NCBI RefSeq assembly: GCF_030766935.1
Contig: NZ_JASERL010000002.1
Location: 868,001 to 932,000 of the forward strand
From: Streptomyces sp. KL109B
Lineage (GTDB): Bacteria; Actinomycetota; Actinomycetes; Streptomycetales; Streptomycetaceae
DNA: 64,000 bases
Direction: 5' to 3'
In this document: piece by piece, positions 10,019-20,816 of the stretch
Layout: every line of letters starts with the position of its first letter
Numbering within the stretch: the first letter of the stretch is position 1
Program-made: the position numbers and the translations under genes
Notes under the pieces: generated by a model
The model's input: the letters and a program-made list of their open reading frames with translations, nothing else
Told to the model about the DNA's origin: nothing
The model's database searches: none

Positions 10019-10915
10019 TCAGCCCTCCGACACCAGCTCCAGCAGGATCGGCTCCCACACCCGCTCAAGCCGCACCCGCAGCAGCGCGGTCGGCTCCGCC
10101 GGGGCCCCGCCGAGGAGTCCCTCGGCGAGCCGGACCACCGCGTCGCAGCGCCCCAGCCACAGGCCCCGCAGGCACGCGCGCGGCCCGTAGCCGGCGAGCG
10201 TCGCGGAGCGCACCGCGGCCCGCGCGCCCACGGCCGCCGCGAGGCACGCGATGTCCTCGGCGGGGTCGCCGATGAGCGCGTCGCCCCAGCCGAGCGCGCC
10301 CGCCACATGGCCGTCCGGCGTCACGATCAGGTGCTCGCCGGACAGCCCGTGGTGGACGAGCACCGGCTCGCCCTGCGGGCCGAGCTGCGCCACCGCCTGC
10401 GCGGTCAGCTGCCGCAGCCGCTCCGCGTCGAACTCGCCCTTGTCGTCGAGCTTCTGGGCGGCGGGCCCGGCCTGCTGCCGCAGCCGTTCCAGGGAGCGCG
10501 GCGCGACCTTCGGAACGCCGAACTGCGCGGCGCGGGCCACGGGCACCGCCCGTAGCGCGGCGAGCAGCCCCGCCAGATCCTCCTCGCCCGCGGCGGTGAC
10601 CTCGCGCTCCTGCGCGCTCGCGCCGGGCAGCCGGGTGTCGAGCGCGTACGCGAGCCCCGGCGCCCACTCCCCCGTGGCAACGCCGGTCGGCACGGCGACC
10701 GACACGTGGGGGCGTACGAGTTCACGCAGCCGCAATTCCCGCCGACGCCGCGTGGAGGCGGCTTTGTCGTGCGCGAGCCGCAGCACGTACTTGTCGCCGA
10801 CCCACCACGTGAACGGCGGTTCGTCCGCGGGCCGGACGCTCGCGCCGTCCGGGAGCCTCGCCCCCAGCACGCGGCGGACCGTCTCGGCGGTCGGCTGCTC
10901 CGGTGTGGACGGCAC
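10019..10915 (-). CDS. Aminoglycoside-phosphotransferase-fold protein, probable pseudokinase
   Basis: 298 residues with the APH/choline-kinase fold: N-lobe with DKYVLRLAHDK (candidate ATP-binding Lys) and C-lobe VLVHHGLSGEHLIV ... ALGWGDALIGDPAEDIACL. In active members the catalytic loop reads HGDxxxxN and the Mg site (I)DW. Here the catalytic Asp is Leu (HHGLSGEH, ~residue 190), the Asn is not where expected, and the DW Asp is Gly (LGWGDA, ~residue 206). It probably does not phosphorylate antibiotics. GTG start; 6 bp downstream of, and probably co-transcribed with, the M24 peptidase gene. Confidence 0.8.
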   Translation of the reverse strand: MPSTPEQPTAETVRRVLGARLPDGASVRPADEPPFTWWVGDKYVLRLAHDKAASTRRRRELRLRELVRPHVSVAVPTGVATGEWAPGLAYALDTRLPGASAQEREVTAAGEEDLAGLLAALRAVPVARAAQFGVPKVAPRSLERLRQQAGPAAQKLDDKGEFDAERLRQLTAQAVAQLGPQGEPVLVHHGLSGEHLIVTPDGHVAGALGWGDALIGDPAEDIACLAAAVGARAAVRSATLAGYGPRACLRGLWLGRCDAVVRLAEGLLGGAPAEPTALLRVRLERVWEPILLELVSEG

Positions 10916-10921
10916 GGCCGC

Positions 10922-12049
10922 TCAGCCCACGATCGCCATCTCGCGCGCCGTCGCGTTGAGGCGTCGGCCGCCGTCGTCGGTGACGGTCACGATGTCCTCG
11001 ACGCGGACCCCGAACCGGCCCGGCAGGTAGATCCCCGGCTCTACGGAGAAGCACATGCCGGGCACCAGCTCCTGCTCCTCGCCCTCGATCATGTAGGGCG
11101 GTTCGTGCGTGGTGACGCCGATGCCGTGGCCGGTGCGGTGGATGAAGTACTCGCCGTATCCGGCGTCCGTGATGACCTTGCGGGCGACCCGGTCGACGTC
11201 CTGGCAGGCGATCCCCGGCCGCACCGCGTCACAGGCGGCGGTCTGCGCCTCCCGGACGATGTCGTGGACCTTGCGCTCCTCGTCCGTCGGCTCGCCGACG
11301 TGCACGGTACGCGTGGTGTCGGAGCCGTAGCCGTGCTTGAGGCCGCCGAAGTCGAGCACCACCATGTCGCCGTCCTGGATGACGCGGTCGCCCGCCTCGT
11401 GGTGCGGATTGGCGCCGTTCGGGCCCGATCCCACGACGGTGAAGTCGACTTGGGAGTGCCCGTGCCGCTTGAGCAGGTCGGAGAGCTCGCGCGCGATGTC
11501 GTTCTCCTCGCGGCCCGCGAAGGCGACCTTCTTGATCTCCTCGTACGTCGCGTCGGCCGCGGCCCCCGCGGCGGCGAGGCGCTCCAGCTCGGCGGCGTCC
11601 TTCACGGCGCGCAGCATGGGCAGGGCCTCGGTGAGTGATACGTATGACGTCTCCGGGAGCGTCTTCTGCAGGCCGAGCAGATGCATCGCCCAGGCGTTGT
11701 CGCTCACCCCGAAGCGGCCCGCCATGTCGAGCAGCGGGGCCGTGACGTCGTAGGGGTTCTTGCCGTCGGTCCAGTCGCGCAGCGTCATGGCGTCGGCGCC
11801 CGCGGCCTTGGCGGCGTCGGGCGCCTCCAGGGTCGGCACGACGAGCGTGGGCTCCTGGCCGGCCGCGAGCACGAGGAGGGTGAGCCGCTCGGTGTCGGCC
11901 GGTACGTGGTAGCCGGTGAGCCATACGAGGTCGGGGCCCGGCGCGACCAGCACCCCGGCGAGCCCCGCGTCGGCGGCGGACTGCGCGGCACGGTCCATGC
12001 GGGCCTTGTAGTCGGCGGCGGTGAAGGGCGCGGGGGTACCGGTCGTCAT
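10922..12049 (-). CDS. M24 family metallopeptidase (Xaa-Pro aminopeptidase-like)
   Basis: 375 residues from ATG at 12049. N-terminal creatinase-like domain (residues ~1-150), then the pita-bread catalytic domain with all metal-ligand motifs: VVLDFGGLKHGYGSDTTRT (two Asp), HRTGHGIGVTTHEPP (His), MCFSVEPGIYLPG (Glu) and VRVEDIVTVT (Glu). Expected to remove N-terminal residues before proline, in the cytosol. The longer open frame upstream of 12049 has no M24 similarity. First gene of a likely two-gene unit with the pseudokinase. Confidence 0.92.
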   Translation of the reverse strand: MTTGTPAPFTAADYKARMDRAAQSAADAGLAGVLVAPGPDLVWLTGYHVPADTERLTLLVLAAGQEPTLVVPTLEAPDAAKAAGADAMTLRDWTDGKNPYDVTAPLLDMAGRFGVSDNAWAMHLLGLQKTLPETSYVSLTEALPMLRAVKDAAELERLAAAGAAADATYEEIKKVAFAGREENDIARELSDLLKRHGHSQVDFTVVGSGPNGANPHHEAGDRVIQDGDMVVLDFGGLKHGYGSDTTRTVHVGEPTDEERKVHDIVREAQTAACDAVRPGIACQDVDRVARKVITDAGYGEYFIHRTGHGIGVTTHEPPYMIEGEEQELVPGMCFSVEPGIYLPGRFGVRVEDIVTVTDDGGRRLNATAREMAIVG

Positions 12050-12221
12050 GTCCTGGCCTTTCGTACGGGGCGTACAGGGGCGGGCGTCGTACGAGCAGTC
12101 ATCCTGCCCGGCGGCGCGGGGCGGCGCGAGACCGACCTCTGCCCATGATTTCAGGCGCCCCGCGCGGGGCGCGCGCCGAACCCGGTGAGCGGGTACGCGC
12201 GCGTGGGCGTCCGGTGCCCCC

Positions 12222-12278
12222 TCTGTCTGGTGACCACCCCTCTGTCTGGTGACCACCCCTCCGTCAGGTGGCCACCCC
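12222..12278. repeat. 19-bp tandem repeat, three units
   Basis: TCTGTCTGGTGACCACCCC at 12222 and 12241, with a diverged third unit at 12260. The third unit contains the stop codon and last codons of the PDZ gene, so the array is a duplication of the gene's 3' terminus. Confidence 0.85.
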
Positions 12279-12866
12279 TGGTGTGACCGCCAGCTTCTGG
12301 AGCTCTCCGTCGGCGTGCCGGACCGTGACGACGACCTGGCGTCCCGGTCGCGCGTCCGCCGTGTCGGCGACGGTCGCGGCGAGGTCGAGGGCGGAGCCGA
12401 CGCGCTGGGTGCCGAGGGCCACCAGGACGTCGCCTCGGACCAGGCCGCCGGTGTGGCCGGGGCCCGGGATGTGCACGGCGACGACGAGCGCGCCCGCCCC
12501 CTTGGGCGCGTCGACGACCTCCACGCCGAGCCCGCCCCTCGCCAGGGACGGCAGGGCGGGCGGCATCCCGGGCAAGGGCGCCGCGCTCGGGCGCGCGGGC
12601 GCCGGCTTCGCCGCGGGCGGCGCCTGTTTCTTCAGTTCGGCGAGCTTGCTCATGCCGATGACGGTGGCGCCGACGGTGCCGAGGCCGATGCCGGCGAGCA
12701 CCAGCAGGACGGCGCACAGCAGCCCGCACAGCGCGCCGCACAGCCGCCTCCCGTAGGGCCTCGCCCGCTTCCTGGGCGGCTCCGACCGCGTCGGACGGCC
12801 GGGGCCCGGCCCCGGCCCGCCGCCGGACCCGGGCATCGGCTTGGGACGCAACGCAGTCTGTTCCAT
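12264..12866 (-). CDS. Membrane-anchored PDZ domain protein
   Basis: 200 residues from ATG at 12866, chosen because a GGAGG lies ~8 nt upstream. Cytosolic Gly/Pro-rich N-terminus, basic RKRARPYGRRL, one transmembrane helix (residues ~42-68, LCGALCGLLCAVLLVLAGIG), a Pro/Ala linker, then a PDZ-like domain outside the membrane (LGVEVVDAPKGAGALVVAVHIPGPG...LVRGDVLVALGTQRV). It resembles the substrate-recognition module of HtrA-type or S2P-type proteases without a protease domain. Role unknown. Confidence 0.75.
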   Translation of the reverse strand: MEQTALRPKPMPGSGGGPGPGPGRPTRSEPPRKRARPYGRRLCGALCGLLCAVLLVLAGIGLGTVGATVIGMSKLAELKKQAPPAAKPAPARPSAAPLPGMPPALPSLARGGLGVEVVDAPKGAGALVVAVHIPGPGHTGGLVRGDVLVALGTQRVGSALDLAATVADTADARPGRQVVVTVRHADGELQKLAVTPGVAT

Positions 12867-12890
12867 GGGTCGCCCGCCTCCGGTCCCTGG

Positions 12891-12935
12891 CTCGCTCGGC
12901 CACAGCTCACTCGGCCACAACTCACTCGGCCACGG
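12891..12935. repeat. 15-bp tandem repeat, three units
   Basis: CTCRCTCGGCCACAG-type units at 12891, 12906 and 12921, directly upstream of the PDZ gene start region. Non-coding if the PDZ protein starts at 12866. Confidence 0.8.
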
Positions 12936-13024
12936 CCAGAGCCCTACCCTCCGCGCACGCGCGCCACGATCCACGAACGAGTGAGAGTGCCGGGCCCGCT
13001 CGAACTCCCGCGCCCGGCCCCGGA

Positions 13025-13072
13025 CTCAGCCGACCAGCGCGGCCACGTCTCAGTCGACCAGCGCGGCCACGA
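13025..13072. repeat. 24-bp duplication of the 3' end of the LysR gene
   Basis: Units at 13025-13048 and 13049-13072 differ at few bases. The second contains the last seven codons and stop codon (at 13050-13052) of the LysR gene; the first is a copy beyond the stop. Confidence 0.85.
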
Positions 13073-13919
13073 AGTCCGCCGCCGCGCCGACCGGCGCCCC
13101 GGCATGGACGAGCTCCGTACGGTGCACCACGCGCGGCGCCGTGAGCGGCACGGCGACCGTGCCTTCGGCGCCGGGCACGGCGGAGGCGAGGGAGGCGGGC
13201 AGCGCGGTCAGGCCGTGGCCCGCCGCGGCGAGCGTGAGCAGGGTGCGCAGGTCCGTGCCGTCGTAGCGCAGCGCCGGGCGGAAGCCCCCGCCCACGTGAG
13301 CCGCGCGCAGCTGGTCGAGGGGGAGGCCGGCCCCCGGGGCGTCGAGCCATCGGGCGTCGGCGAGGTCGGCGAGGCGCAGGCCCGCGCGGTGGGCCAGCGG
13401 GTGGCCGGTCGGGAGGACGACGTGGACCGGTTCCTCCGCGACGCCGCGCGTGGTGAGCGGGGCGACGTCGGGCAGCCGCAGCGGGTCGCTCGGCGCGGCC
13501 ACGCCGTCGACGAGCCCCACGTCCGCCGCGCCCGTCGCCACCTCCGCGGGTATCGCCTCGCGCGGCAGCACCCGCACGGCCACCCCGGCGTGCGGCAGCT
13601 GCGCGGCCATGTGCCCGCGCAGCGCGGTCGCAGTGACGGCGAGGGCAAGTCCGCGCGCGGGCGCCGCCGCCGTGCGGCGCACGTCGGCGCGGGCGGCGTC
13701 GAGGCGCAGCAGCAGCGGCGCCGCGTGCTCCAGAAGGCGCTCGCCCGCAGGGGTGGGCGCGACGGGGCGGCGGGTCAGGAGCGGGGCCCCGAGGTCCTGC
13801 TCCAGGGCCGCGATGTGCTGCGAGACGGCGGACTGCGTGTAGCCGAGCTCGTCGGCCGCCGCCGAGAAGGAAGCGAGCCGGGCCACGGCGACGTACGTAC
13901 GGAGCAGGTGCGGATCCAT
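13050..13919 (-). CDS. LysR family transcriptional regulator
   Basis: 289 residues from ATG at 13919 (MDPHLLRTYVAVARLASFSAAADELGYTQSAVSQHIAALEQDLG), a classic N-terminal winged helix-turn-helix, followed by the periplasmic-binding-like effector domain. Divergent from the glutamine-amidotransferase-like gene at 14015, 95 bp away; LysR proteins commonly control such a neighbour, so that gene is its likeliest target. Effector unknown. Confidence 0.9.
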   Translation of the reverse strand: MDPHLLRTYVAVARLASFSAAADELGYTQSAVSQHIAALEQDLGAPLLTRRPVAPTPAGERLLEHAAPLLLRLDAARADVRRTAAAPARGLALAVTATALRGHMAAQLPHAGVAVRVLPREAIPAEVATGAADVGLVDGVAAPSDPLRLPDVAPLTTRGVAEEPVHVVLPTGHPLAHRAGLRLADLADARWLDAPGAGLPLDQLRAAHVGGGFRPALRYDGTDLRTLLTLAAAGHGLTALPASLASAVPGAEGTVAVPLTAPRVVHRTELVHAGAPVGAAADFVAALVD

Positions 13920-14014
13920 CGCGCCAGCATCGCCGACGTGCATCAGGAACGCTTATGGAGGGTGCGGTTTTCATCGTTGGACGTGAACCGGCGGCCCCGC
14001 GCAGGCTGGTGGGC

Positions 14015-14734
14015 ATGACCGCACCCGCTCGGATCGCCCTGGTCGGCGACCGCTCCCCGCACGTCGTCTCGCACACCCGCGTCCCGCTGCTGCTCGACGC
14101 GCTCACCGCCCGCGAGGGCCTCGTCCTGGACGCCTACTGGATCCCCACCGAGGACGCCGAGGCGCCGGGCGCCGTCCGCGGCTTCGACGCCGTGTGGGTG
14201 CTGCCCGGCAGCCCGTACCGCAGCGAGGCGGGCGCCCTGGCGGCGATCCGCACCGCGCGCGAGGAGCGCGTCCCGTTCCTCGGCACGTGCGGCGGCTTCC
14301 AGCACACGCTGCTGGAGTACGCGCGCGATGTGTGCGGTCTCGGCGACGCCCGCCACGCCGAGAACGACCCCGACGCCCGGGACCCGCTCATCGCCCCGCT
14401 GTCCTGCTCACTCGTCGGGCACGAGGGCACGGTGACGCTGACCGCCGGCTCGCTCGCCGAGTCGGTGCTCGGCGCGGAGCGGACCGTCGAGCGCTACCAC
14501 TGCTCGTACGGCCCCGCCCGGCACCTGGACACCCTCCGCGCCCACGGCCTGCGCTTCACGGGCACCGACGAGGAGGGGCAGGTCCGCGTCGCCGAACTCC
14601 CGGTGGAACAGCATCCGTTCTTCCTCGCGACGCTGTTCCAGCCGGAGCTGTCCGGCGACGGCGGCCGCCCGCATCCGATCGTGCGGGCCCTGGCGCGGGC
14701 GGCCGTCGCGCACGCGGTGGGTCAGCCCGTGTGA
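14015..14734 (+). CDS. CTP synthase C-terminal-like glutamine amidotransferase protein
   Basis: 239 residues from ATG at 14015. Class I glutamine amidotransferase fold like the C-terminal half of CTP synthase: [26 protein letters not shown] and nucleophile elbow [17 protein letters not shown]. The usual catalytic His-Pro-Glu is replaced by Gln-Pro-Glu (TLFQPELS), so glutaminase activity is doubtful; this matches the stand-alone family named for CTP synthase C-terminal region-related proteins. No synthetase domain is attached. Transcribed divergently from the LysR gene, and its 3' end overlaps the oxidase gene by 13 bp. Confidence 0.8.
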   Translation: MTAPARIALVGDRSPHVVSHTRVPLLLDALTAREGLVLDAYWIPTEDAEAPGAVRGFDAVWVLPGSPYRSEAGALAAIRTAREERVPFLGTCGGFQHTLLEYARDVCGLGDARHAENDPDARDPLIAPLSCSLVGHEGTVTLTAGSLAESVLGAERTVERYHCSYGPARHLDTLRAHGLRFTGTDEEGQVRVAELPVEQHPFFLATLFQPELSGDGGRPHPIVRALARAAVAHAVGQPV

Positions 14735-16656
14735 CCTCCGTGGTCACCGCCGCCGTGCCCGGCCCCGTGGTCGAACTTCAGGGCCTCCTTGGGCATCACC
14801 ACGAAGGGCCGCATCATGCCCATGTCCTCGTGCTCCAGAAGGTGGCAGTGGTACATGAACCGGCCGTACGCCCCGTCGAACTTGCCCATGACGCGCAGCA
14901 TCTGGCCGGGCAGGGCGCGGAACACGTCCTTGTGGCCCGCCTCGTTGGGCGGCAGCGGGACCACCTGGTTCGCGTCGAACGCGACCGGCTTGACCGTGCC
15001 GCCCACCTCGGTGTCGAACCCGGACGCGTCGTACACGTCGCGGCCGAGGATCTGGAAGTCGGCGAGGTGGATGTGCATGGGGTGCACGACCGGCGGGTTC
15101 ACCGCGAGGTTGAGGAAGCTCCACTGTTCGTAGGTGCCCTCGGCGAGGGTGAAGCCGAGCCCGTCGTTGAAGGTCCGGGAGATGCGCCGGTACGTCTTCG
15201 ACTCGCCCTTGTCGTCGACGAGTTGGATGACGCCGTCGCTGGGCACCTGGACGTCGCCCGCGTCCAGCTCCTCGTCGGTGACCTCCTGCATCTCCCAGAT
15301 CTCCGGGTGTCCGCCGCCGCCCTTGGTCGCGGGCGGGGTGAGGACGATCAGCCGGTGTCCGTGCTCGATGTCGTGGGTGAGCTTCTTGAAGGACCCGGAC
15401 AGCACCTCGGGCAGCACGAACGAGTCGGGCTCCGCGCGGTCGTCGACGCGGAACTCCATGACGTGCGGGTAGCGCACGTCGTTCGGCACGTCCGGCACGC
15501 CCGGCGCCTCTTCGGCCCCCTTGTCGACCAGGCACACCCGCTTGCCCTCCAGGGCCGCGAAGTCGATGAGCAGGTCCATGCGCTCGGCGGGCGCGACGGT
15601 CAGCGTCGGCAGCGTGTCGTCGAAGTCGACCGGGACGGGCCGCGGAAGGAGTCCGCCGTCGCTGCCGATCTGGTGCATGGCGCCGGACACCGGGTCGCCG
15701 TCCTCGTCGACGAGCACCAGGTTGTAGATCCGCGCGTTCGACGCGTTCAGCAGCCGGAAGCGGTACCAGCCCGCGGCCACGCGCGCGTACGGCCAGATCT
15801 GTCCGTTGACCGTCGTGTACGGGCCGGTGAACGGGATGCTGACGGGCTTGCCGGTCTCTTCGTTCGCCGGGTCGACGATCACGGTCTTGTGCAGCAGCTT
15901 GCCGTTGAGCCTGCCGTCCTCGTCCGTGTCCAGGTTCCGGTCGGCGAGCAGCAGCGGGATCTCCCGCTCCCCGGAGGGGAGCCCGAGGGCGTCCTCCTCG
16001 TCGTCACGGATCAGGTACGTGCCGTAGAGGCCGGTGTGCACGTTCCACCTGGTGATGTTCATGGCGTGGTCGTGGTACCACCACTGCACCGCCTGGTGGT
16101 CGTTCGGGTACTCGGCGAGCTGGGCGTCGCCGAAGCCCACCGCGTTGTCCGCCCAGCCGTCGTTGCCGCCGCCCGTCTGCGCGCCGTGCAGGTGTGTCAC
16201 GGTCCAGGCGGGCAGCGCGGCCACGTCCTTGTTCGCCGCGACGCCGCCGCGGCCGGGCAGCGTGGTCGGCGGGGGCGGCGGGTCCTGGCCCGGCTGGGTC
16301 GGCGGAGTGGGCACCTCCACCGCGCTCACCGGGAATTCGCTGCCCTTGGGAATGCGGTTGGTCCAGGCGATGCGGACGCGCTCGCCGCGCCGCACCTCGA
16401 TCGTCGGGCCCGGCACGGACCCCTCGTAGCCCCACATCAGTGTCGGTGGGAGCTGCGGGTGCAGCCGCTGCCAGGTGGGCCGCAGCGCGATCTCGGTCTC
16501 CTGCCGGACGTCACCGGATTCGGGCCGCAGGACCGGCGGCACCGTCAAAGGCGCCACGTACGGCGCCAGTTCCCCGACGGCCGCCGCGGCGATCTCGCTC
16601 GCGGCGTCCTCGACTCCGGTGAGTTTGTCCGTGATGCGCTCGAAGATTTCGGTCAT
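14722..16656 (-). CDS. Multicopper oxidase, phenoxazinone synthase / CotA type
   Basis: 644 residues from ATG at 16656. Three-cupredoxin laccase fold with all copper motifs: [15 protein letters not shown] and [20 protein letters not shown] (type 2/3), [15 protein letters not shown] and [18 protein letters not shown] (type 1/3 with axial Met). Length and order match the large o-aminophenol oxidases such as PhsA of Streptomyces and bacterial bilirubin oxidase/CotA. No Sec or Tat signal is seen, so it may act inside the cell, as PhsA does. It may oxidise aminophenols or bilins; the substrate is not predictable. Preceded by an inverted repeat over the ribosome-binding region. Confidence 0.9.
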   Translation of the reverse strand: MTEIFERITDKLTGVEDAASEIAAAAVGELAPYVAPLTVPPVLRPESGDVRQETEIALRPTWQRLHPQLPPTLMWGYEGSVPGPTIEVRRGERVRIAWTNRIPKGSEFPVSAVEVPTPPTQPGQDPPPPPTTLPGRGGVAANKDVAALPAWTVTHLHGAQTGGGNDGWADNAVGFGDAQLAEYPNDHQAVQWWYHDHAMNITRWNVHTGLYGTYLIRDDEEDALGLPSGEREIPLLLADRNLDTDEDGRLNGKLLHKTVIVDPANEETGKPVSIPFTGPYTTVNGQIWPYARVAAGWYRFRLLNASNARIYNLVLVDEDGDPVSGAMHQIGSDGGLLPRPVPVDFDDTLPTLTVAPAERMDLLIDFAALEGKRVCLVDKGAEEAPGVPDVPNDVRYPHVMEFRVDDRAEPDSFVLPEVLSGSFKKLTHDIEHGHRLIVLTPPATKGGGGHPEIWEMQEVTDEELDAGDVQVPSDGVIQLVDDKGESKTYRRISRTFNDGLGFTLAEGTYEQWSFLNLAVNPPVVHPMHIHLADFQILGRDVYDASGFDTEVGGTVKPVAFDANQVVPLPPNEAGHKDVFRALPGQMLRVMGKFDGAYGRFMYHCHLLEHEDMGMMRPFVVMPKEALKFDHGAGHGGGDHGGHTG

Positions 16657-16660
16657 GAAA

Positions 16661-16680
16661 AGAACACCCCCGTGTGTTCT
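16661..16680. promoter_or_regulatory. Inverted repeat immediately upstream of the oxidase start
   Basis: AGAACAC-N6-GTGTTCT, perfect 7-bp arms, 4 bp from the ATG at 16656. The loop and following arm hold the only G-rich ribosome-binding candidate (GGGGGTG on the minus strand). Could be an operator or an mRNA hairpin that hides the ribosome-binding site. Confidence 0.55.
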
Positions 16681-16760
16681 CACATCGTCCCCGTGTCACG
16701 ACCGTTCGAGGTGGTCGTCCTCAAGCGGTCGTCCTTCGCGGCCATGAAGGCCGTCTCACC

Positions 16761-19058
<2,298 letters not shown>

Positions 19059-19174
19059 CTATCGCGTGAACCCGGGAGTGGGCGACGCTTGTTCGGGGAA
19101 AGGCGCGCCCGCGCTCCGTAGGCGTGCGAATCTTGCTCGTACGGATCTTGCCCGTACGAAGTGAAGGACCCACG

Positions 19175-19819
19175 TTGCGCATCCGGACCACGTCGACCAC
19201 CGCCCGCAGCCTCGTCACGCTCGGCGCCGCCGTCGCGCTCGCCCTCGGCGGCGCGGCCCTCCCGGCGAGCGCGTCAGCGGCACAGGCCGCGCCCGCCGCC
19301 GCATCGCACACTCCGCATACGACGCACGCGAACCCGCACGCCCTCGCCGCGATCACCGCGCTCGCCACGCAGCGGCTCGCCCTCGCGGACAAGGTCGCGG
19401 CGGCGAAGTACGGCACGGACGCGCCGATCGACGACCCGGCGCGCGAGCGGCAGATCCTCGACGACGTCGCACAGCGCTCGACGGCGCTCGGCATCGACCC
19501 GGCGTTCGCGCAGTCCGTGTTCCGCGACCAGATCGAGGCCAACAAGGTCGTGCAGCGCGGCCTGTACGCCCGCTGGGACGTCCACCCCGAGCAGCGCCCG
19601 ACCGAGCGCCCCGACCTGGCGAAGGAGGTGCGGCCGCAGCTCGACCGCATCACCACGCAGCTCCTGGACGCGCTGCGGGAGGTGGCCCCCACGCGCACCT
19701 CGCCCGCCTGCGAGCCCCTGCTCACGGCGGCGGCGCTGCGCGACGCCCACGCGCGCGGGTTCGACGCCCTGCACCTCAAGGGCCTTGCGCGGGCGCTGCC
19801 TTCGGTGTGCGCGTCCTAG
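19175..19819 (+). CDS. Secreted chorismate mutase (AroQ gamma class)
   Basis: Converts chorismate to prephenate. TTG start at 19175 follows GAAGGA and gives a clean signal peptide (RIRTTSTTARSLVTLGAAVALALGGAALPASASA); a GTG at 19124 would extend it by 17 residues. The all-helical AroQ core shows RLALADKVAAAKYG, DDPARERQILDDVAQRSTALGIDP and FRDQIEANKVVQRGL, matching the exported gamma subclass with Arg, Lys, Asp and Gln active-site residues. Two Cys near the C-terminus could form a disulfide. Two 15-bp direct repeats (19130, 19145) sit in the leader. Confidence 0.85.
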   Translation: MRIRTTSTTARSLVTLGAAVALALGGAALPASASAAQAAPAAASHTPHTTHANPHALAAITALATQRLALADKVAAAKYGTDAPIDDPARERQILDDVAQRSTALGIDPAFAQSVFRDQIEANKVVQRGLYARWDVHPEQRPTERPDLAKEVRPQLDRITTQLLDALREVAPTRTSPACEPLLTAAALRDAHARGFDALHLKGLARALPSVCAS

Positions 19820-19847
19820 AGGGCTACAGAAGTACAGAGGTACAGGC

Positions 19848-20684
19848 CTACGCGGTCCAGTGCGCCGGCCGCCGCAGCCCCACCGGAATCCGGGTCGCTG
19901 CGTCCCCGCGTGCCGCGTTCACCTGCGCCTGGGTGAGGAACAGCGCTCCGGTGAGATCGGCGCCCGCGAGCCGGGCGTCGCGCAGGTCCGCGCCGATGAG
20001 GTCGGCCGTACGGAGGTCGGCGCCCGTCAGATCCGCGGCCACAAGGAGAGCGCCGCGGAAATTGGCGCCCCGTAGATCGGCCTTCTTGAAACGCGCGCCC
20101 ACGAGGTCGGCGCCGCGGTGGTTCTTCTTGCGGCCCAGGGCGCCCGGCACATCGGCGCGCACCAGTTCGCTCGCCTTCAGTAGAAGGGCGTTCACGTCAC
20201 TACGGATGGCCGGTACGTCGGCGGCGACGAGTTCGTCGCCGCGCGCGCGGGTCAGCCGCTCGATGCCGTCGAGGGCGCGGCGGGCGTCGCGGTGCACGGG
20301 GCGGGCGGCGGCCAGTTCCAGTACGTCGCTCAAGTACCAGAGCAGCTCGTGCAGTTGCCGCATGACGGGGAACGCCTCGTACATGGCCCTCGCGGTCTCC
20401 GGCCGCTCCCGCCAGCCGACTCCCTCGAAGGTGACCTGGGAGACCTTCTGCCCGGCGCCGAAGCAGTCGAAGACGGTGCAGCCGGGGTAGCCCTCGTCGC
20501 GCAGCCTGGAGTGGATGCCGCAGCGGAAGTCGCTTTGAAGGTTGCGGCAGGGCGTGCCCGCGTTCTTGTCGTGGGCGAAGTCGTGGGACTTGGCGAAGGG
20601 GAGGGCGACGCAGCACAGGCCGAAGCAGTCCGCGCAGTCGGCGCGCAGTTCGGGGCGGTCGAGAGGGGCTTCCGGGGCGGTCAC
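19848..20684 (-). CDS. Pentapeptide-repeat protein with Cys-rich N-terminus
   Basis: 278 residues from GTG at 20684 (or 281 codons from GTG at 20690); the frame upstream is antisense to the hydrolase and unlikely coding. Residues ~15-75 hold many Cys (CADCFGLCC, PCRNLQ, RCGIHS, GCTVFDCFG), a likely metal or Fe-S site. A helical middle follows, then from ~residue 185 a right-handed beta-helix of pentapeptide repeats: ADLVGARFKKADLRGANFRG...ADLTGADLRTADLIGADLRDARLAGADLTG. Function unknown. Convergent with the chorismate mutase gene. Confidence 0.85.
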   Translation of the reverse strand: MTAPEAPLDRPELRADCADCFGLCCVALPFAKSHDFAHDKNAGTPCRNLQSDFRCGIHSRLRDEGYPGCTVFDCFGAGQKVSQVTFEGVGWRERPETARAMYEAFPVMRQLHELLWYLSDVLELAAARPVHRDARRALDGIERLTRARGDELVAADVPAIRSDVNALLLKASELVRADVPGALGRKKNHRGADLVGARFKKADLRGANFRGALLVAADLTGADLRTADLIGADLRDARLAGADLTGALFLTQAQVNAARGDAATRIPVGLRRPAHWTA

Positions 20685-20816
20685 CCGCACATTGTCGCCG
20701 ATCAGGCACGGTGCACGCCGCCACGCGCGCGTGCGCCCTCTTGTGGCCGGGCCGGGCCCCGCGCCACCGTGGATGCGTCCCGCACCGCCGGAAGTCCCAC
20801 ACCCTCGGGAGTCGAC

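Noticed and set aside
10019..10915. Aminoglycoside resistance kinase
   Set aside because: Catalytic Asp and Mg-binding Asp are missing, so resistance by phosphorylation is unlikely.
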